The notes beneath the pieces were generated by a model, which was not told the DNA's origin, searched no databases, and worked only from the letters and a program-made list of their open reading frames with translations. From Bacilli bacterium (lineage in GTDB: Bacteria > Bacillota > Bacilli > Tumebacillales > JAQBPP01), in assembly GCA_028287455.1 (NCBI GenBank), contig JAQBPP010000384.1:1-10936 (forward strand): a DNA stretch of 10,936 nucleotides, read 5' to 3'. Shown one piece after another: positions 1 through 6,742 of the stretch. Position 1 is the first letter of the stretch. The number at the start of each line of letters is the position of its first letter. The translations under genes and the position numbers were made by a program.

Positions 1-2
1 TC

Positions 3-419
3 GGAGCGGCAGAAGAGGATGAAGAACCACTGGAAAACTTTCCGGACTGGCAAAGAGAGAGTATCCTAGAAGCAATAAAAATTATAGAGGATGAAAACGA
101 GACTTATCTCGATTTCACACTAAGAAACGAATACGATGAGTATGAACTGTTAGAAAAATTTATCGAGACAATAAGCGAAGAAAGGATTCGGGATGAATTG
201 TTTGGCGAGATTCAAGGGTAAGGGGCATTCAGAAGATTCAAAGACGCGATTATACAATGCGACATCGAAAAACAATGGTATGATTTCAAGGGAAAAGAGA
301 TAAGGGCATTAGTTATTGAATGGTGCGCAGAGAAGGATCTTCCAATAGAGGAATGACGTGAGTACGCACTGTTTCCTGACGCGGATGAGGCACCAGAGTT
401 GGAAGAAATAACTGAGTAA
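3..419 (+). pseudogene. UPF0158-family protein, 5'-truncated by the window and interrupted by in-frame stops
   Basis: Read in one frame from position 3, the translation begins GAAEEDEEPLENFPDWQRE and continues to ELFGEIQG, where a TAA stop lies at 219-221. The same frame resumes with GAFRRFKDAI and ends ...VIEWCAEKDLPIEE at a TGA (354-356). The PDWQ segment, the GxGAFRRFKD block and the IEWC segment near the C-terminus match what I recall of the UPF0158 family (Pfam PF03682), whose function is unknown. In relatives the residue at the TAA is usually Arg or Lys, so a single AAA/AAG to TAA change would explain it. After the TGA the frame stays open for 20 more acidic codons (ALFPDADEAPELEE) to a TAA at 417-419. 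This tail may be an original C-terminus cut off by a second nonsense change, or chance. The start lies outside the window. It converges with the ABC permease gene, with about 30 bases between them. Family assignment is from memory of the consensus, not a search. Confidence 0.68.
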
Positions 420-450
420 ACCGGTTAGAATTCTTTTGCAGGAAAATGGT

Positions 451-1395
451 TCACACCGAAATATCCCGCTTGGTAAAAGAAATCCATCCGATGCTATAAA
501 AGAGGGCAAAATAAACGGCCATCAAGGCGATGGAAAATCGGATTGACATGCCTGGCACGAGTGGATTGCCGTTCAAATAGTGTGTCATGTCCATGTTTAC
601 GAATAACACATATTTCTCCCATTGATATTTGCCGAGTAAAGTGGTTAGATATTCTCCGAAAAAAAGGAAAAACAGAGAAAGTGAAATGGCCAGCGAACTG
701 CTTCTGGTCAGCGCAGACAGCATAAAAGCTATCGTACTGATCATGAGCAGAACGGGTGCTTTGAGTAGAAAGGCTGCACATGCGTAACCTGCATAACTCA
801 TCATGACCACATTGCCTGACGGAACTGCATAAAAATAAGGTTCACTGCCCCCGTTCACTCCAAAAAACAGGCCGCCGCCGATCAAGAGGGAACTGATGAA
901 AATCAATAAAATGCTCATCAGTCCAAACCAGCAGACAGCCAAAAATTTCGCCAGCATAATTTTGCCTCGCGAGATCGGCCGGATCAGCAAGAGTTTGATC
1001 GTTCCCCAAGTAAACTCAGTTGCCAACATATCGCCAGCTAGGATCACTGTAAAAATGGTCGCCAAAATAATTTGATTTGAAGCATCCCCAATAAACTTCC
1101 AAACGCTATAGTCGGTGGGAGGTTGATTATGTTCGATGAAATATTTATTTTGGATGAATTCAACTTGCAATAATTGTTTCGACTCTCGAGTCAACTGTGG
1201 AGCTGCGAGTTGGCTTTGAATGTAGTCATTTTGCTGGATCAGTTGTTGCTTCCAATCGTTGTTGATCACTTTCGTTTTCATGCTGAACATGAATGTGGCT
1301 TGCAGAAGCACCGCAATCAATAAGATTCCAAACATGACCCAAGTCCTGGAGCGGCGATAAATTTTGAGATTTTCGTTGCGGATTTGTTTAAACAT
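451..1395 (-). CDS. ABC-2 type transporter permease (partner of the BcrA-like ATPase)
   Basis: This is a 314-residue integral membrane protein, the channel half of an ABC transporter powered by the ATPase encoded just upstream. Hydrophobic segments are visible near residues 18-36, 106-122, 147-175, 202-228, 231-252 and 286-306, giving about six membrane helices. A polar, Gln-rich extracytoplasmic stretch of about 65 residues sits between the first two. The stretch EFTWGTIKLLLIRPISR (127-143) is the conserved cytoplasmic motif of ABC-2 permeases of the BcrB/NatB type, thought to contact the ATPase. The ATG at 1395 overlaps the ATPase stop codon region by 8 nt, so translation is likely coupled, and the preceding GGGGGC is only a weak ribosome site. 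Relatives act in bacitracin or lantibiotic self-protection, Na+ export or unknown traffic, and the substrate cannot be read from the sequence. The stop TGA is at 451-453 and no clear terminator follows. Confidence 0.85.
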   Translation of the reverse strand: MFKQIRNENLKIYRRSRTWVMFGILLIAVLLQATFMFSMKTKVINNDWKQQLIQQNDYIQSQLAAPQLTRESKQLLQVEFIQNKYFIEHNQPPTDYSVWKFIGDASNQIILATIFTVILAGDMLATEFTWGTIKLLLIRPISRGKIMLAKFLAVCWFGLMSILLIFISSLLIGGGLFFGVNGGSEPYFYAVPSGNVVMMSYAGYACAAFLLKAPVLLMISTIAFMLSALTRSSSLAISLSLFFLFFGEYLTTLLGKYQWEKYVLFVNMDMTHYLNGNPLVPGMSIRFSIALMAVYFALFYSIGWISFTKRDISV

Positions 1396-2305
1396 GGCTG
1401 CTGCCCCCAGTCATTTCGAGGAAAGTATCTTCCAGTGTTTTCGAGAGGGTTCGAATTCCATAGACTTTGAAGTCATGGTTCACAAAAAGATCATTCAACT
1501 GAGCAATTTGTTCTCGCGACAAATTCAACTGAACAGATAGATGATTGAGGACAAATGGGATCTTTTGCTGAACTAAGAGTTGTTCAGCCTCAGCAATCGG
1601 TTCCACATCAAATAAAACGATCTGCCCCGTTAAGTCGTTTGAAATCAGCTCACCCATCGAGTGTAGTCCAATTAACTTCCCATGCTGCAGGATGCCTACT
1701 TGGTCGCACATCAGCTCCATTTCTGATAAAAGGTGACTGGACACCACCACTGTGATTCCTTCCGACTTGGCCAGAAAACGCAGGTGGTCACGCAGTTCAC
1801 GAATTCCGGCAGGGTCAAGTCCATTGGTTGGCTCGTCCAGTATGATCACGGAAGGCCGGTGCAGCAGGGCTTGCGCTAATCCAAGCCGCTGCCGCATTCC
1901 TAGTGAGTAAGTTTTCACTTTGTCATGAATACGATCGTCTAAACCAACGAGCGAGACCACCTCTCTGATCCGTTCCCTCTGTACATCAGGATGCATACGT
2001 GAAAAGTGAAGAAGGTTGTCATAACCGGTCAGAAACTTGTATAATTCAGGGTTTTCCACAATGGCCCCTACTTGTCCAATGGCTTGTTCAAACTGGGAAG
2101 TGATATCGTAACTGTTAATCAATATTTCGCCTTCCGTTAATGACATTAAGCCAACCATCATTCGAATGATAGTGGTTTTACCAGCTCCGTTGGGCCCTAG
2201 CAAACCAAAAATTGTCCCTTTTGGAATTTCCAAAGATAGATTATCCACAATTGTTTTCTTGCCAATTCTTTTTGACAGATTATGAATTTGTATGGCTGGA
2301 ATAAT
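1388..2305 (-). CDS. BcrA/LanF-like ABC transporter ATP-binding protein, probable ATT start
   Basis: This is the cytoplasmic ATPase that drives the adjoining ABC-2 permease. Numbered from the proposed ATT at 2305 (305 aa), it shows Walker A GPNGAGKT at 37-44, a Q-loop position occupied by Glu (IVENPELY, E84), signature SLGMRQR at about 134-140, Walker B VIILDEP at 153-159 with catalytic Glu, the D-loop GLD, and the switch His in SSH at 191. Glu in place of the Q-loop Gln is known as the E-loop in lantibiotic-immunity (LanF) and BcrA-type ATPases. The first conventional start, GTG at 2248, would begin at VDNLSLEIPKG and lose the first beta strand of the fold. The frame stays open upstream through IPAIQIHNLSKRIGKKTI, a typical family N-terminus, but contains no ATG, GTG or TTG. 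A perfect GGAGG lies 7 nt before an ATT at 2303-2305, followed by a second ATT. It therefore either starts at ATT or has lost its start codon. Confidence 0.85.
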   Translation of the reverse strand: MIPAIQIHNLSKRIGKKTIVDNLSLEIPKGTIFGLLGPNGAGKTTIIRMMVGLMSLTEGEILINSYDITSQFEQAIGQVGAIVENPELYKFLTGYDNLLHFSRMHPDVQRERIREVVSLVGLDDRIHDKVKTYSLGMRQRLGLAQALLHRPSVIILDEPTNGLDPAGIRELRDHLRFLAKSEGITVVVSSHLLSEMELMCDQVGILQHGKLIGLHSMGELISNDLTGQIVLFDVEPIAEAEQLLVQQKIPFVLNHLSVQLNLSREQIAQLNDLFVNHDFKVYGIRTLSKTLEDTFLEMTGGSSHV

Positions 2306-2310
2306 GGGAA

Positions 2311-2317
2311 TCCCTCC
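2311..2317 (-). promoter_or_regulatory. Shine-Dalgarno GGAGGGA that places the ATPase start at ATT
   Basis: On the minus strand GGAGGGA is followed by TTCCC and then ATTATT. GGAGG to the first ATT (2305) is 7 nt and to the second (2302) is 10 nt. No ribosome site of similar strength precedes the GTG at 2248. This site decides the start of the ATPase gene and argues for a non-canonical initiation codon. Confidence 0.6.
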
Positions 2318-2328
2318 AATTCAAGACT

Positions 2329-2357
2329 ATTATCAATATACACAAAATTGCTTTGAA
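2329..2357 (-). promoter_or_regulatory. Candidate sigma-A promoter of the minus-strand ABC operon
   Basis: Read on the minus strand: -35 TTCAAA (2357-2352, 4 of 6 matches to TTGACA), a 17-base spacer, and -10 GATAAT (2334-2329, 5 of 6 matches to TATAAT). Transcription would start near 2322, only a few bases before the GGAGGGA ribosome site, giving a very short leader. Identified by eye only. Confidence 0.45.
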
Positions 2358-2832
2358 AGATAGGACAGTTGTTCGATGGGAATACGAAAAACTTACACAA
2401 GATCTCCAAGACAAGTGATGCCGAGTAATCAATTGAATCTTGCTCTCCCTGATAGGCACTAATGGATATTGTATTTATGATGGAGCTCCCTGAATTCATG
2501 TATGGCAGAGCAGCTCATGCCTAATATCGCCTGGAATGGTAACGCAACGACGTCCGTACTTGTTGACGTAGAACATCGTATCTTGCGCATCTACATCATC
2601 AATAGTCTCATTATGCATGTAACGGAGGAAGCAGAGTACGGATTGCCGAATGTGGACGTGTTAATGCGTATTTTATGTTGAAAACGCAAACATAAAACTG
2701 TTGTATATATATTAGTAACCTGTTATATTTTGCTCATAACTATAATTATCCATAATATTCGTGTTAATTCCCTTTCGTTAAGTGTCAAATTAATTCAATT
2801 TAGAATCTGTTATATAAGTTCAGGGATATCTG
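2358..2832. other. Divergent intergenic stretch with only weak, possibly decayed ORFs
   Basis: No recognisable gene lies between the two divergent ABC operons. Three weak reading frames are visible. On the minus strand 2618-2496 encodes 40 aa (MHNETIDDVDAQDTMFYVNK to ...IPGDIRHELLCHT), and its TGA overlaps, as ATGA, the ATG at 2499 of another minus frame that runs into the ATPase promoter. On the plus strand 2502-2681 encodes 59 aa (MAEQLMPNIAWNGN to ...VDVLMRILC) in codon register with the minus frame. A plus frame open from 2682 to 2915 in AT-rich DNA ends DQSKRGGLENE over the exporter start. A further plus fragment ends VVRWEYEKLTQDLQDK at about 2416. I recognise no family in any of them, and none has a convincing ribosome site. 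From about 2682 the DNA turns strongly AT-rich and contains a perfect TATAAT (2741-2746) without a good -35. Confidence 0.5.
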
Positions 2833-2860
2833 TTTACATATTTTACGTTTTCGACATAGT
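2833..2860 (+). promoter_or_regulatory. Candidate promoter of the exporter operon
   Basis: TTTACA (2833-2838, 5 of 6 matches to the -35 consensus), a 16-base spacer, and CATAGT (2855-2860, 4 of 6 matches to the -10). A start near 2867 would give a leader of about 40 nt containing the GAGGTGG ribosome site at 2893-2899. Other AT-rich boxes upstream (TAGAAT at 2801, TATAAT at 2741) are possible -10 elements but lack a convincing -35 at 17 bp. Confidence 0.3.
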
Positions 2861-2892
2861 TAAAACCATTTCAGTTGATGATCAATCAAAAA

Positions 2893-2899
2893 GAGGTGG
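2893..2899 (+). promoter_or_regulatory. Ribosome site GAGGTGG fixing the first exporter start at 2908
   Basis: GAGGTGG lies 8 nt before ATG 2908. The frame is open further upstream through TTG 2875 and ATG 2878, but these have no ribosome site and add only 11 polar residues. The same heptamer precedes the second exporter gene. Confidence 0.7.
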
Positions 2900-2907
2900 T
2901 CTTGAAA

Positions 2908-4707
2908 ATGAATAGTGTTATCCTAGGCGAAAAAAAGGCAAATTTTGTACAACGAAAAGGATATTTGTTAAAGATCTACTTTTGGATATTATCTTTCTTG
3001 AAACCGTACAAATGGCATTTGCTTTGCCTAATTTTGTGTAGCATTTCTATCGCTGTACTGGAGATGTTGATCCCCAAATTCTTACAATACTTTATTGATG
3101 TGATATTACCTACGCGAAATATGAAACTATTTGGAACACTTGTTGTGGGGTTACTTGTAGTGTTATGCATTTTGCTAATTATGTCAGCTTTAAAAAACAA
3201 TTTACAAAGAAACATCAGAGAAAGGGCTGCAAGAGATTTACAGTTATCTGTTTTTCAAAAGTTAAGAGATTTGGGTTTTTCTTATTACGAGAACCATCCC
3301 ACTGGTGAGACGTTATCGTTACTAAATGCTGAGGTATCAGCAGTTCAACAAATATACAGATCACATTTCCCTGATATGGTTCAATACATACTCTTCATTA
3401 TGGTGATGGTGGGTATAATGCTTCAAACAAACTGGAAACTTGCCCTAATCACTATTCCGAGTTTTTTGCTTTATTATCTGATCGTTCCTTATGCAGCGAA
3501 GAGGAAGTCTTTATGGTCGAAAGATAGGGCACAGAATAAAACAGAATTAAATAAAAGGCTTTATGATAGCTTTTCCGCTTTACCTGAAATTCGTGCTTAT
3601 GGAGTAGAAACATGGGATTTAAAATCTATCATTGAAAGGGTATTGAAGTACGCTAACAGTGATGTGAAGGCGTATTTCTATTCATTTTTGGAAGGTGCAG
3701 TACAATATCTATCCTTTTCTTTAGGCATGATTATTTTATTGATATATGGTTCTGTTTTGGTTAGGGAACGATCCATTAGTATTGGTGAATATGTAGCTTA
3801 TCAGTCTTACTATGTCATGGCAATGGGTTACTTCATGGTTATGATTACCTCCGCGGTTCAACAAAGTGTTCTAATGTATCAGGCGGAAAAGCTGAAACTT
3901 TTCATGATGCAAACAGCCGATATAAAAGAACCCGCCATTCCCAAATATTTAACCTCTGTTCGTGGCGAATTGTCATTTCAAAATGTGCATTTTGGCTATC
4001 CAACAGCACCGAACTTATTTAATGGGTTTAACTTATATGTACAGCCTGGTGAGAAAATAGCCATAGTTGGCACGAGTGGAAATGGTAAATCAACGTTATT
4101 CAAGTTAATCGGCAGGTTTTATGATCCAATGCAAGGTAAAATTTGTATGGATGGTATTCCAATAAATGAACTTTCACTGTCGCAGCTGCGAGATTCAATC
4201 GGTTTTGTTTTCCAGGAAAACTTCTTATTTGGAAAATCGATTAAAGAAAATATCCGCTTTGGAAACCCAGATGCAAGCGATGATGAAATTACTCAGGCTG
4301 CTAAAGCTGCAAATGCTCATGAGTTCATCGTTCAGTTAGCTGATGGATATCACACATATATTGGAGAACGAGGTATAAAACTCTCAGGTGGACAGAAGCA
4401 ACGCATTGCGGTTGCACGCATGATAGTAAAAAATCCAACCATCATTTTATTGGATGAAGCAACAGCATCATTGGATTATTTGAACGAACGAGAGGTTCTG
4501 ACAGCAATAGATGCACTAATGGAAGGGAAAACGACGTTGACCATTGCGCACCGGATATCCTCAATTGCTCATTATGACCGTATTATCGTAATCGACCAAG
4601 GAAGTATAGCTGAGTCAGGGAATTATGAGCAGTTGATCAAGAAAAGAGGAATCTTCTATCAACTGCTGGAGGGTGAATCCAGGGAAGAGGTGGATAGAAA
4701 TGTCTAA
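2908..4707 (+). CDS. ABC exporter half-transporter (membrane domain fused to ATPase), first of a pair
   Basis: This 599-residue type IV ABC exporter subunit probably exports a peptide, lipid or drug across the cytoplasmic membrane using ATP. The N-terminal half has about six membrane helices (near 37-55, 73-94, 155-173, 176-195, 263-284, 295-315) with the intracellular coupling segment LPEIRAYGVE (225-234). The C-terminal ATPase has Walker A GTSGNGKST (388-396), Q-loop Gln436, signature LSGGQ (492-496), Walker B IILLDE with catalytic Glu517, D-loop SLD (521-523) and switch His548. All catalytic residues are intact. There is no N-terminal C39 peptidase domain, so it does not itself cleave a leader peptide. 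It overlaps the next gene by 8 nt with the same ribosome site, so the two are probably made together as a heterodimer like BmrCD or LmrCD. Those pairs usually have one degenerate ATP site, which is not seen here. The substrate is unknown. The gene is AT-rich compared with cheR and ppc. Confidence 0.9.
   Translation: MNSVILGEKKANFVQRKGYLLKIYFWILSFLKPYKWHLLCLILCSISIAVLEMLIPKFLQYFIDVILPTRNMKLFGTLVVGLLVVLCILLIMSALKNNLQRNIRERAARDLQLSVFQKLRDLGFSYYENHPTGETLSLLNAEVSAVQQIYRSHFPDMVQYILFIMVMVGIMLQTNWKLALITIPSFLLYYLIVPYAAKRKSLWSKDRAQNKTELNKRLYDSFSALPEIRAYGVETWDLKSIIERVLKYANSDVKAYFYSFLEGAVQYLSFSLGMIILLIYGSVLVRERSISIGEYVAYQSYYVMAMGYFMVMITSAVQQSVLMYQAEKLKLFMMQTADIKEPAIPKYLTSVRGELSFQNVHFGYPTAPNLFNGFNLYVQPGEKIAIVGTSGNGKSTLFKLIGRFYDPMQGKICMDGIPINELSLSQLRDSIGFVFQENFLFGKSIKENIRFGNPDASDDEITQAAKAANAHEFIVQLADGYHTYIGERGIKLSGGQKQRIAVARMIVKNPTIILLDEATASLDYLNEREVLTAIDALMEGKTTLTIAHRISSIAHYDRIIVIDQGSIAESGNYEQLIKKRGIFYQLLEGESREEVDRNV
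4687..4693 (+). promoter_or_regulatory. Ribosome site GAGGTGG fixing the second exporter start at 4700
   Basis: GAGGTGG inside the end of the first exporter gene lies 6 nt before ATG 4700. The longer frame starting at GTG 4673 has no such site. The start and the upstream stop share ATGTCTAA, favouring coupled translation. Confidence 0.75.
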
Positions 4708-6421
4708 CTTTAAATGGGTATGGCAACGAGTATCCACATTGAAGTGGAAGTATTTAATCCTTTTTTCATTTATAATGATTGAAGCCCTCTCTACCTATAC
4801 AACAATGTTTCTTGGAAAATATGTAATCGATGATGTATTCATAAAAGGTGAATACAAATACTTACCAATTCTTGTAGTACTTTCTGCCTTATCCATTGTT
4901 ATTTACTCTGCTTGTCATATGTTTAACGGTACTTATAAAATCAATATTAAAAACTATATTTCTCGAATTTTTATTGATGAGTTTATGCGACACATTTACC
5001 AAATGGAGATAAAATCTTACCAAAACCAGCGATCAGGGAAACTCATTCAAAACCTCACAGGTGACGTGGAGAGTGTATCTGTCGCATTTTCACAGAGTAT
5101 TCCAAATGGAATTCAGCAAGTTTTTAGTTTACTACTTTTACTCATTACCCTTGGTATTGCCTTTCCGATTATTCTCCTTGTCATAATCATTATTAGTCCC
5201 TTGTACATCATTTTAGGTAAACATTTTGGACCGAGATTAAAGGCGAAGGCAAAAGATGTTCAAGAAATGCGTTCACAGTTAATTGTGCATTTAGAGGAGA
5301 GTATATCTGGCACACGAGAAGTCATTGCCTTTAATCGAATGAAATGGGAAACAGATATTTATAACCGGCTGTTTTCAGGCTTTTTTACAAAAGTAATGGA
5401 GGAAGGCAAACTAACCAACAAACAATTATTTTATAGTGAACCAATCAAACGTGGGGTCAGCCTAATTGTACTTATTTATGGTGGTTTTCGGGTCATGCAG
5501 GGTTCCATTTCATTAGGGATGTTTTGGGTTATCTATAGTTTTTGTTCGAATCTAATGAGGTCAGTCCAGGGCGTGTATCAATTTGTAATGGGTTTACCAG
5601 GTATGATGTCAAACGTGGAACGTTTAAGGGGAGTAATGGATGAAAAAAACCAGTCTGATGGAGTTTTACCTCTGAACGATCCTATCCAAGAGCTGCAGTT
5701 TCAAAACGTGATGTTTAAATACGAAGAGGATAGGATGCATGTATTACAAGATGCAGTATTTTCAGTTCCGGTTGGTCGAAAAGTGGCGTTGGTTGGAGCA
5801 AGTGGTGGAGGGAAATCCACCATTGCACAGTTGCTAATACGATTTTTTGATCCGACAGGGGGGAATATTTTGGTCAACAGTATTCCCTTAAATCAAATCA
5901 AGAGAAGTGATTGGAGACAAAAAATCAGTATTGTATTTCAGGATACGTATCTTTTTCCAGACACAATTAAAAATAACTTACTTCTGGGTCGTCACGTATC
6001 AGAAGATGCATTGTTCCAAGCTTGTAAAATAGCACAAATCCACGATACAATTACATCTCTACCTGACGGCTACAACACCGTACTTGGTGAACGTGGGATG
6101 ACGATGTCGGGTGGGCAAAAGCAGCGTCTAGCGATAGCAAGATCAATAATAAGTAATGCGGAGATTCTAATATTAGATGAAGCGACATCAGCGTTGGATT
6201 TTGAAACAGAGCGTCAAGTACAAAAGAATTTGGATGAGTTAAGAAAAGGGAAAACGACTGTAATAATTGCCCATCGTTTATCTACTGTTCAAAATGCGGA
6301 TCGTATTTTCGTAATTGATCATGGGAAAGTAGTTGAGGAAGGAGTGCATGAAGAGTTGTTAGCAAGAGATTCGATTTATAAACAATTAATCGAAGCTCAG
6401 ATGACACACTCATACCAATGA
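4700..6421 (+). CDS. ABC exporter half-transporter, second of a pair
   Basis: This 573-residue type IV ABC exporter subunit is the likely partner of the preceding half-transporter. Hydrophobic segments near residues 17-37, 53-73, 140-160, 160-173, 252-264 and 270-286 form the membrane domain, and ISGTREVIAF (202-211) is the coupling-helix region. The ATPase domain shows Walker A GASGGGKST (366-374), Q-loop Gln414, signature MSGGQ (469-473, Met for the usual Leu), Walker B ILILDE with catalytic Glu494, D-loop ALD (498-500) and switch His525. Both subunits thus appear able to hydrolyse ATP. The sequence is clearly different from its neighbour, so this is not a recent tandem duplication. The TGA at 6419-6421 is followed after 45 bases by the long palindrome at 6467-6698, which may end or stabilise the transcript. 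No precursor peptide, peptidase or modification gene is adjacent, so the cargo cannot be named. Confidence 0.9.
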   Translation: MSNFKWVWQRVSTLKWKYLILFSFIMIEALSTYTTMFLGKYVIDDVFIKGEYKYLPILVVLSALSIVIYSACHMFNGTYKINIKNYISRIFIDEFMRHIYQMEIKSYQNQRSGKLIQNLTGDVESVSVAFSQSIPNGIQQVFSLLLLLITLGIAFPIILLVIIIISPLYIILGKHFGPRLKAKAKDVQEMRSQLIVHLEESISGTREVIAFNRMKWETDIYNRLFSGFFTKVMEEGKLTNKQLFYSEPIKRGVSLIVLIYGGFRVMQGSISLGMFWVIYSFCSNLMRSVQGVYQFVMGLPGMMSNVERLRGVMDEKNQSDGVLPLNDPIQELQFQNVMFKYEEDRMHVLQDAVFSVPVGRKVALVGASGGGKSTIAQLLIRFFDPTGGNILVNSIPLNQIKRSDWRQKISIVFQDTYLFPDTIKNNLLLGRHVSEDALFQACKIAQIHDTITSLPDGYNTVLGERGMTMSGGQKQRLAIARSIISNAEILILDEATSALDFETERQVQKNLDELRKGKTTVIIAHRLSTVQNADRIFVIDHGKVVEEGVHEELLARDSIYKQLIEAQMTHSYQ

Positions 6422-6466
6422 ATGAAGCTTCTATTTCATGTCATAACGATTCGGATTACTCAGTTC

Positions 6467-6698
6467 CTCGGGCGGAAAGTTCCTCTTGGGGGGAACTCAA
6501 TCACTGCTGAAGTTTGTTTAGTATTTAAAAATATAAAGAAGAAGGTGGGCAAGTGGAACGGATTTCGCCGTGACTTTTGCCTGCAACCGGAGCAAGAAAT
6601 CCGTTCCACTTGCCCACCTTCTTCTCTATTATTTAAAAACCAAACAAATTTTGGCAAGATTCTGCGTTTCCCCCCAAGCAGGAAGTTTCCCACCCGAG
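6467..6698. repeat. Long imperfect palindrome, MITE-like non-coding element
   Basis: Nearly the whole gap between the exporter operon and cheR is one inverted repeat centred near 6581. The ends pair CTCGGG (6467-6472) with CCCGAG (6693-6698). Next come an imperfect GGAAAGTTCCT block against AGGAAGTTTCC, TTGGGGGGAA (6486-6495) against TTCCCCCCAA (6668-6677), TTTGTTT with flanking AT-rich sequence, and a perfect 29-base inner arm. The two halves diverge by scattered substitutions and small gaps, as expected of an ageing MITE or a selected RNA hairpin. There is no transposase. The open frames crossing it on both strands are mirror by-products of the repeat. A clear target-site duplication is not visible. 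It lies at the junction between AT-rich accessory DNA and higher-G+C core genes. Confidence 0.8.
6538..6624. repeat. Perfect 29-bp inverted repeat with 29-nt loop (core hairpin)
   Basis: The left arm 6538-6566 (begins GAAGAAGGTGGGCAAG) is the exact reverse complement of 6596-6624, and the intervening loop 6567-6595 is also 29 nt. As RNA this would form a very stable stem that could block ribosomes, stop transcription of the exporter operon or act as an RNase III site. It lacks the run of T expected of an intrinsic terminator (TCTATTATTT follows). TATTTAAAAA occurs as a direct repeat just outside both arms (6522-6531 and 6630-6639). Confidence 0.9.
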
Positions 6699-6742
6699 TC
6701 GAATATTGTTAATTCATTGTAAGCTGCGTAAGGGGAGTTACA

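Noticed and set aside
2197..2499. 100-codon minus-strand ORF starting at 2499
   Set aside because: It runs out of frame through the 5' end of the ATPase gene and through its promoter, with no recognisable motifs. At most its first part is a relic, noted in the findings.
2875..2907. Upstream TTG/ATG starts for the first exporter gene
   Set aside because: No ribosome site precedes them, while GAGGTGG is placed correctly for ATG 2908.
4673..4699. GTG start for the second exporter gene
   Set aside because: No ribosome site; the added residues are encoded by the overlap with the upstream gene, and ATG 4700 has GAGGTGG 6 nt before it.
6538..6624. Core hairpin as a classical intrinsic terminator
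   Set aside because: The stem is far longer than usual and no T-tract follows the right arm, although it may still reduce readthrough.
6422..6712. Open frames on both strands across the exporter-cheR gap (plus 6422-6712, minus 6693-6460)
   Set aside because: Their translations mirror each other because they read the two halves of one palindrome; no family motif and no ribosome site.
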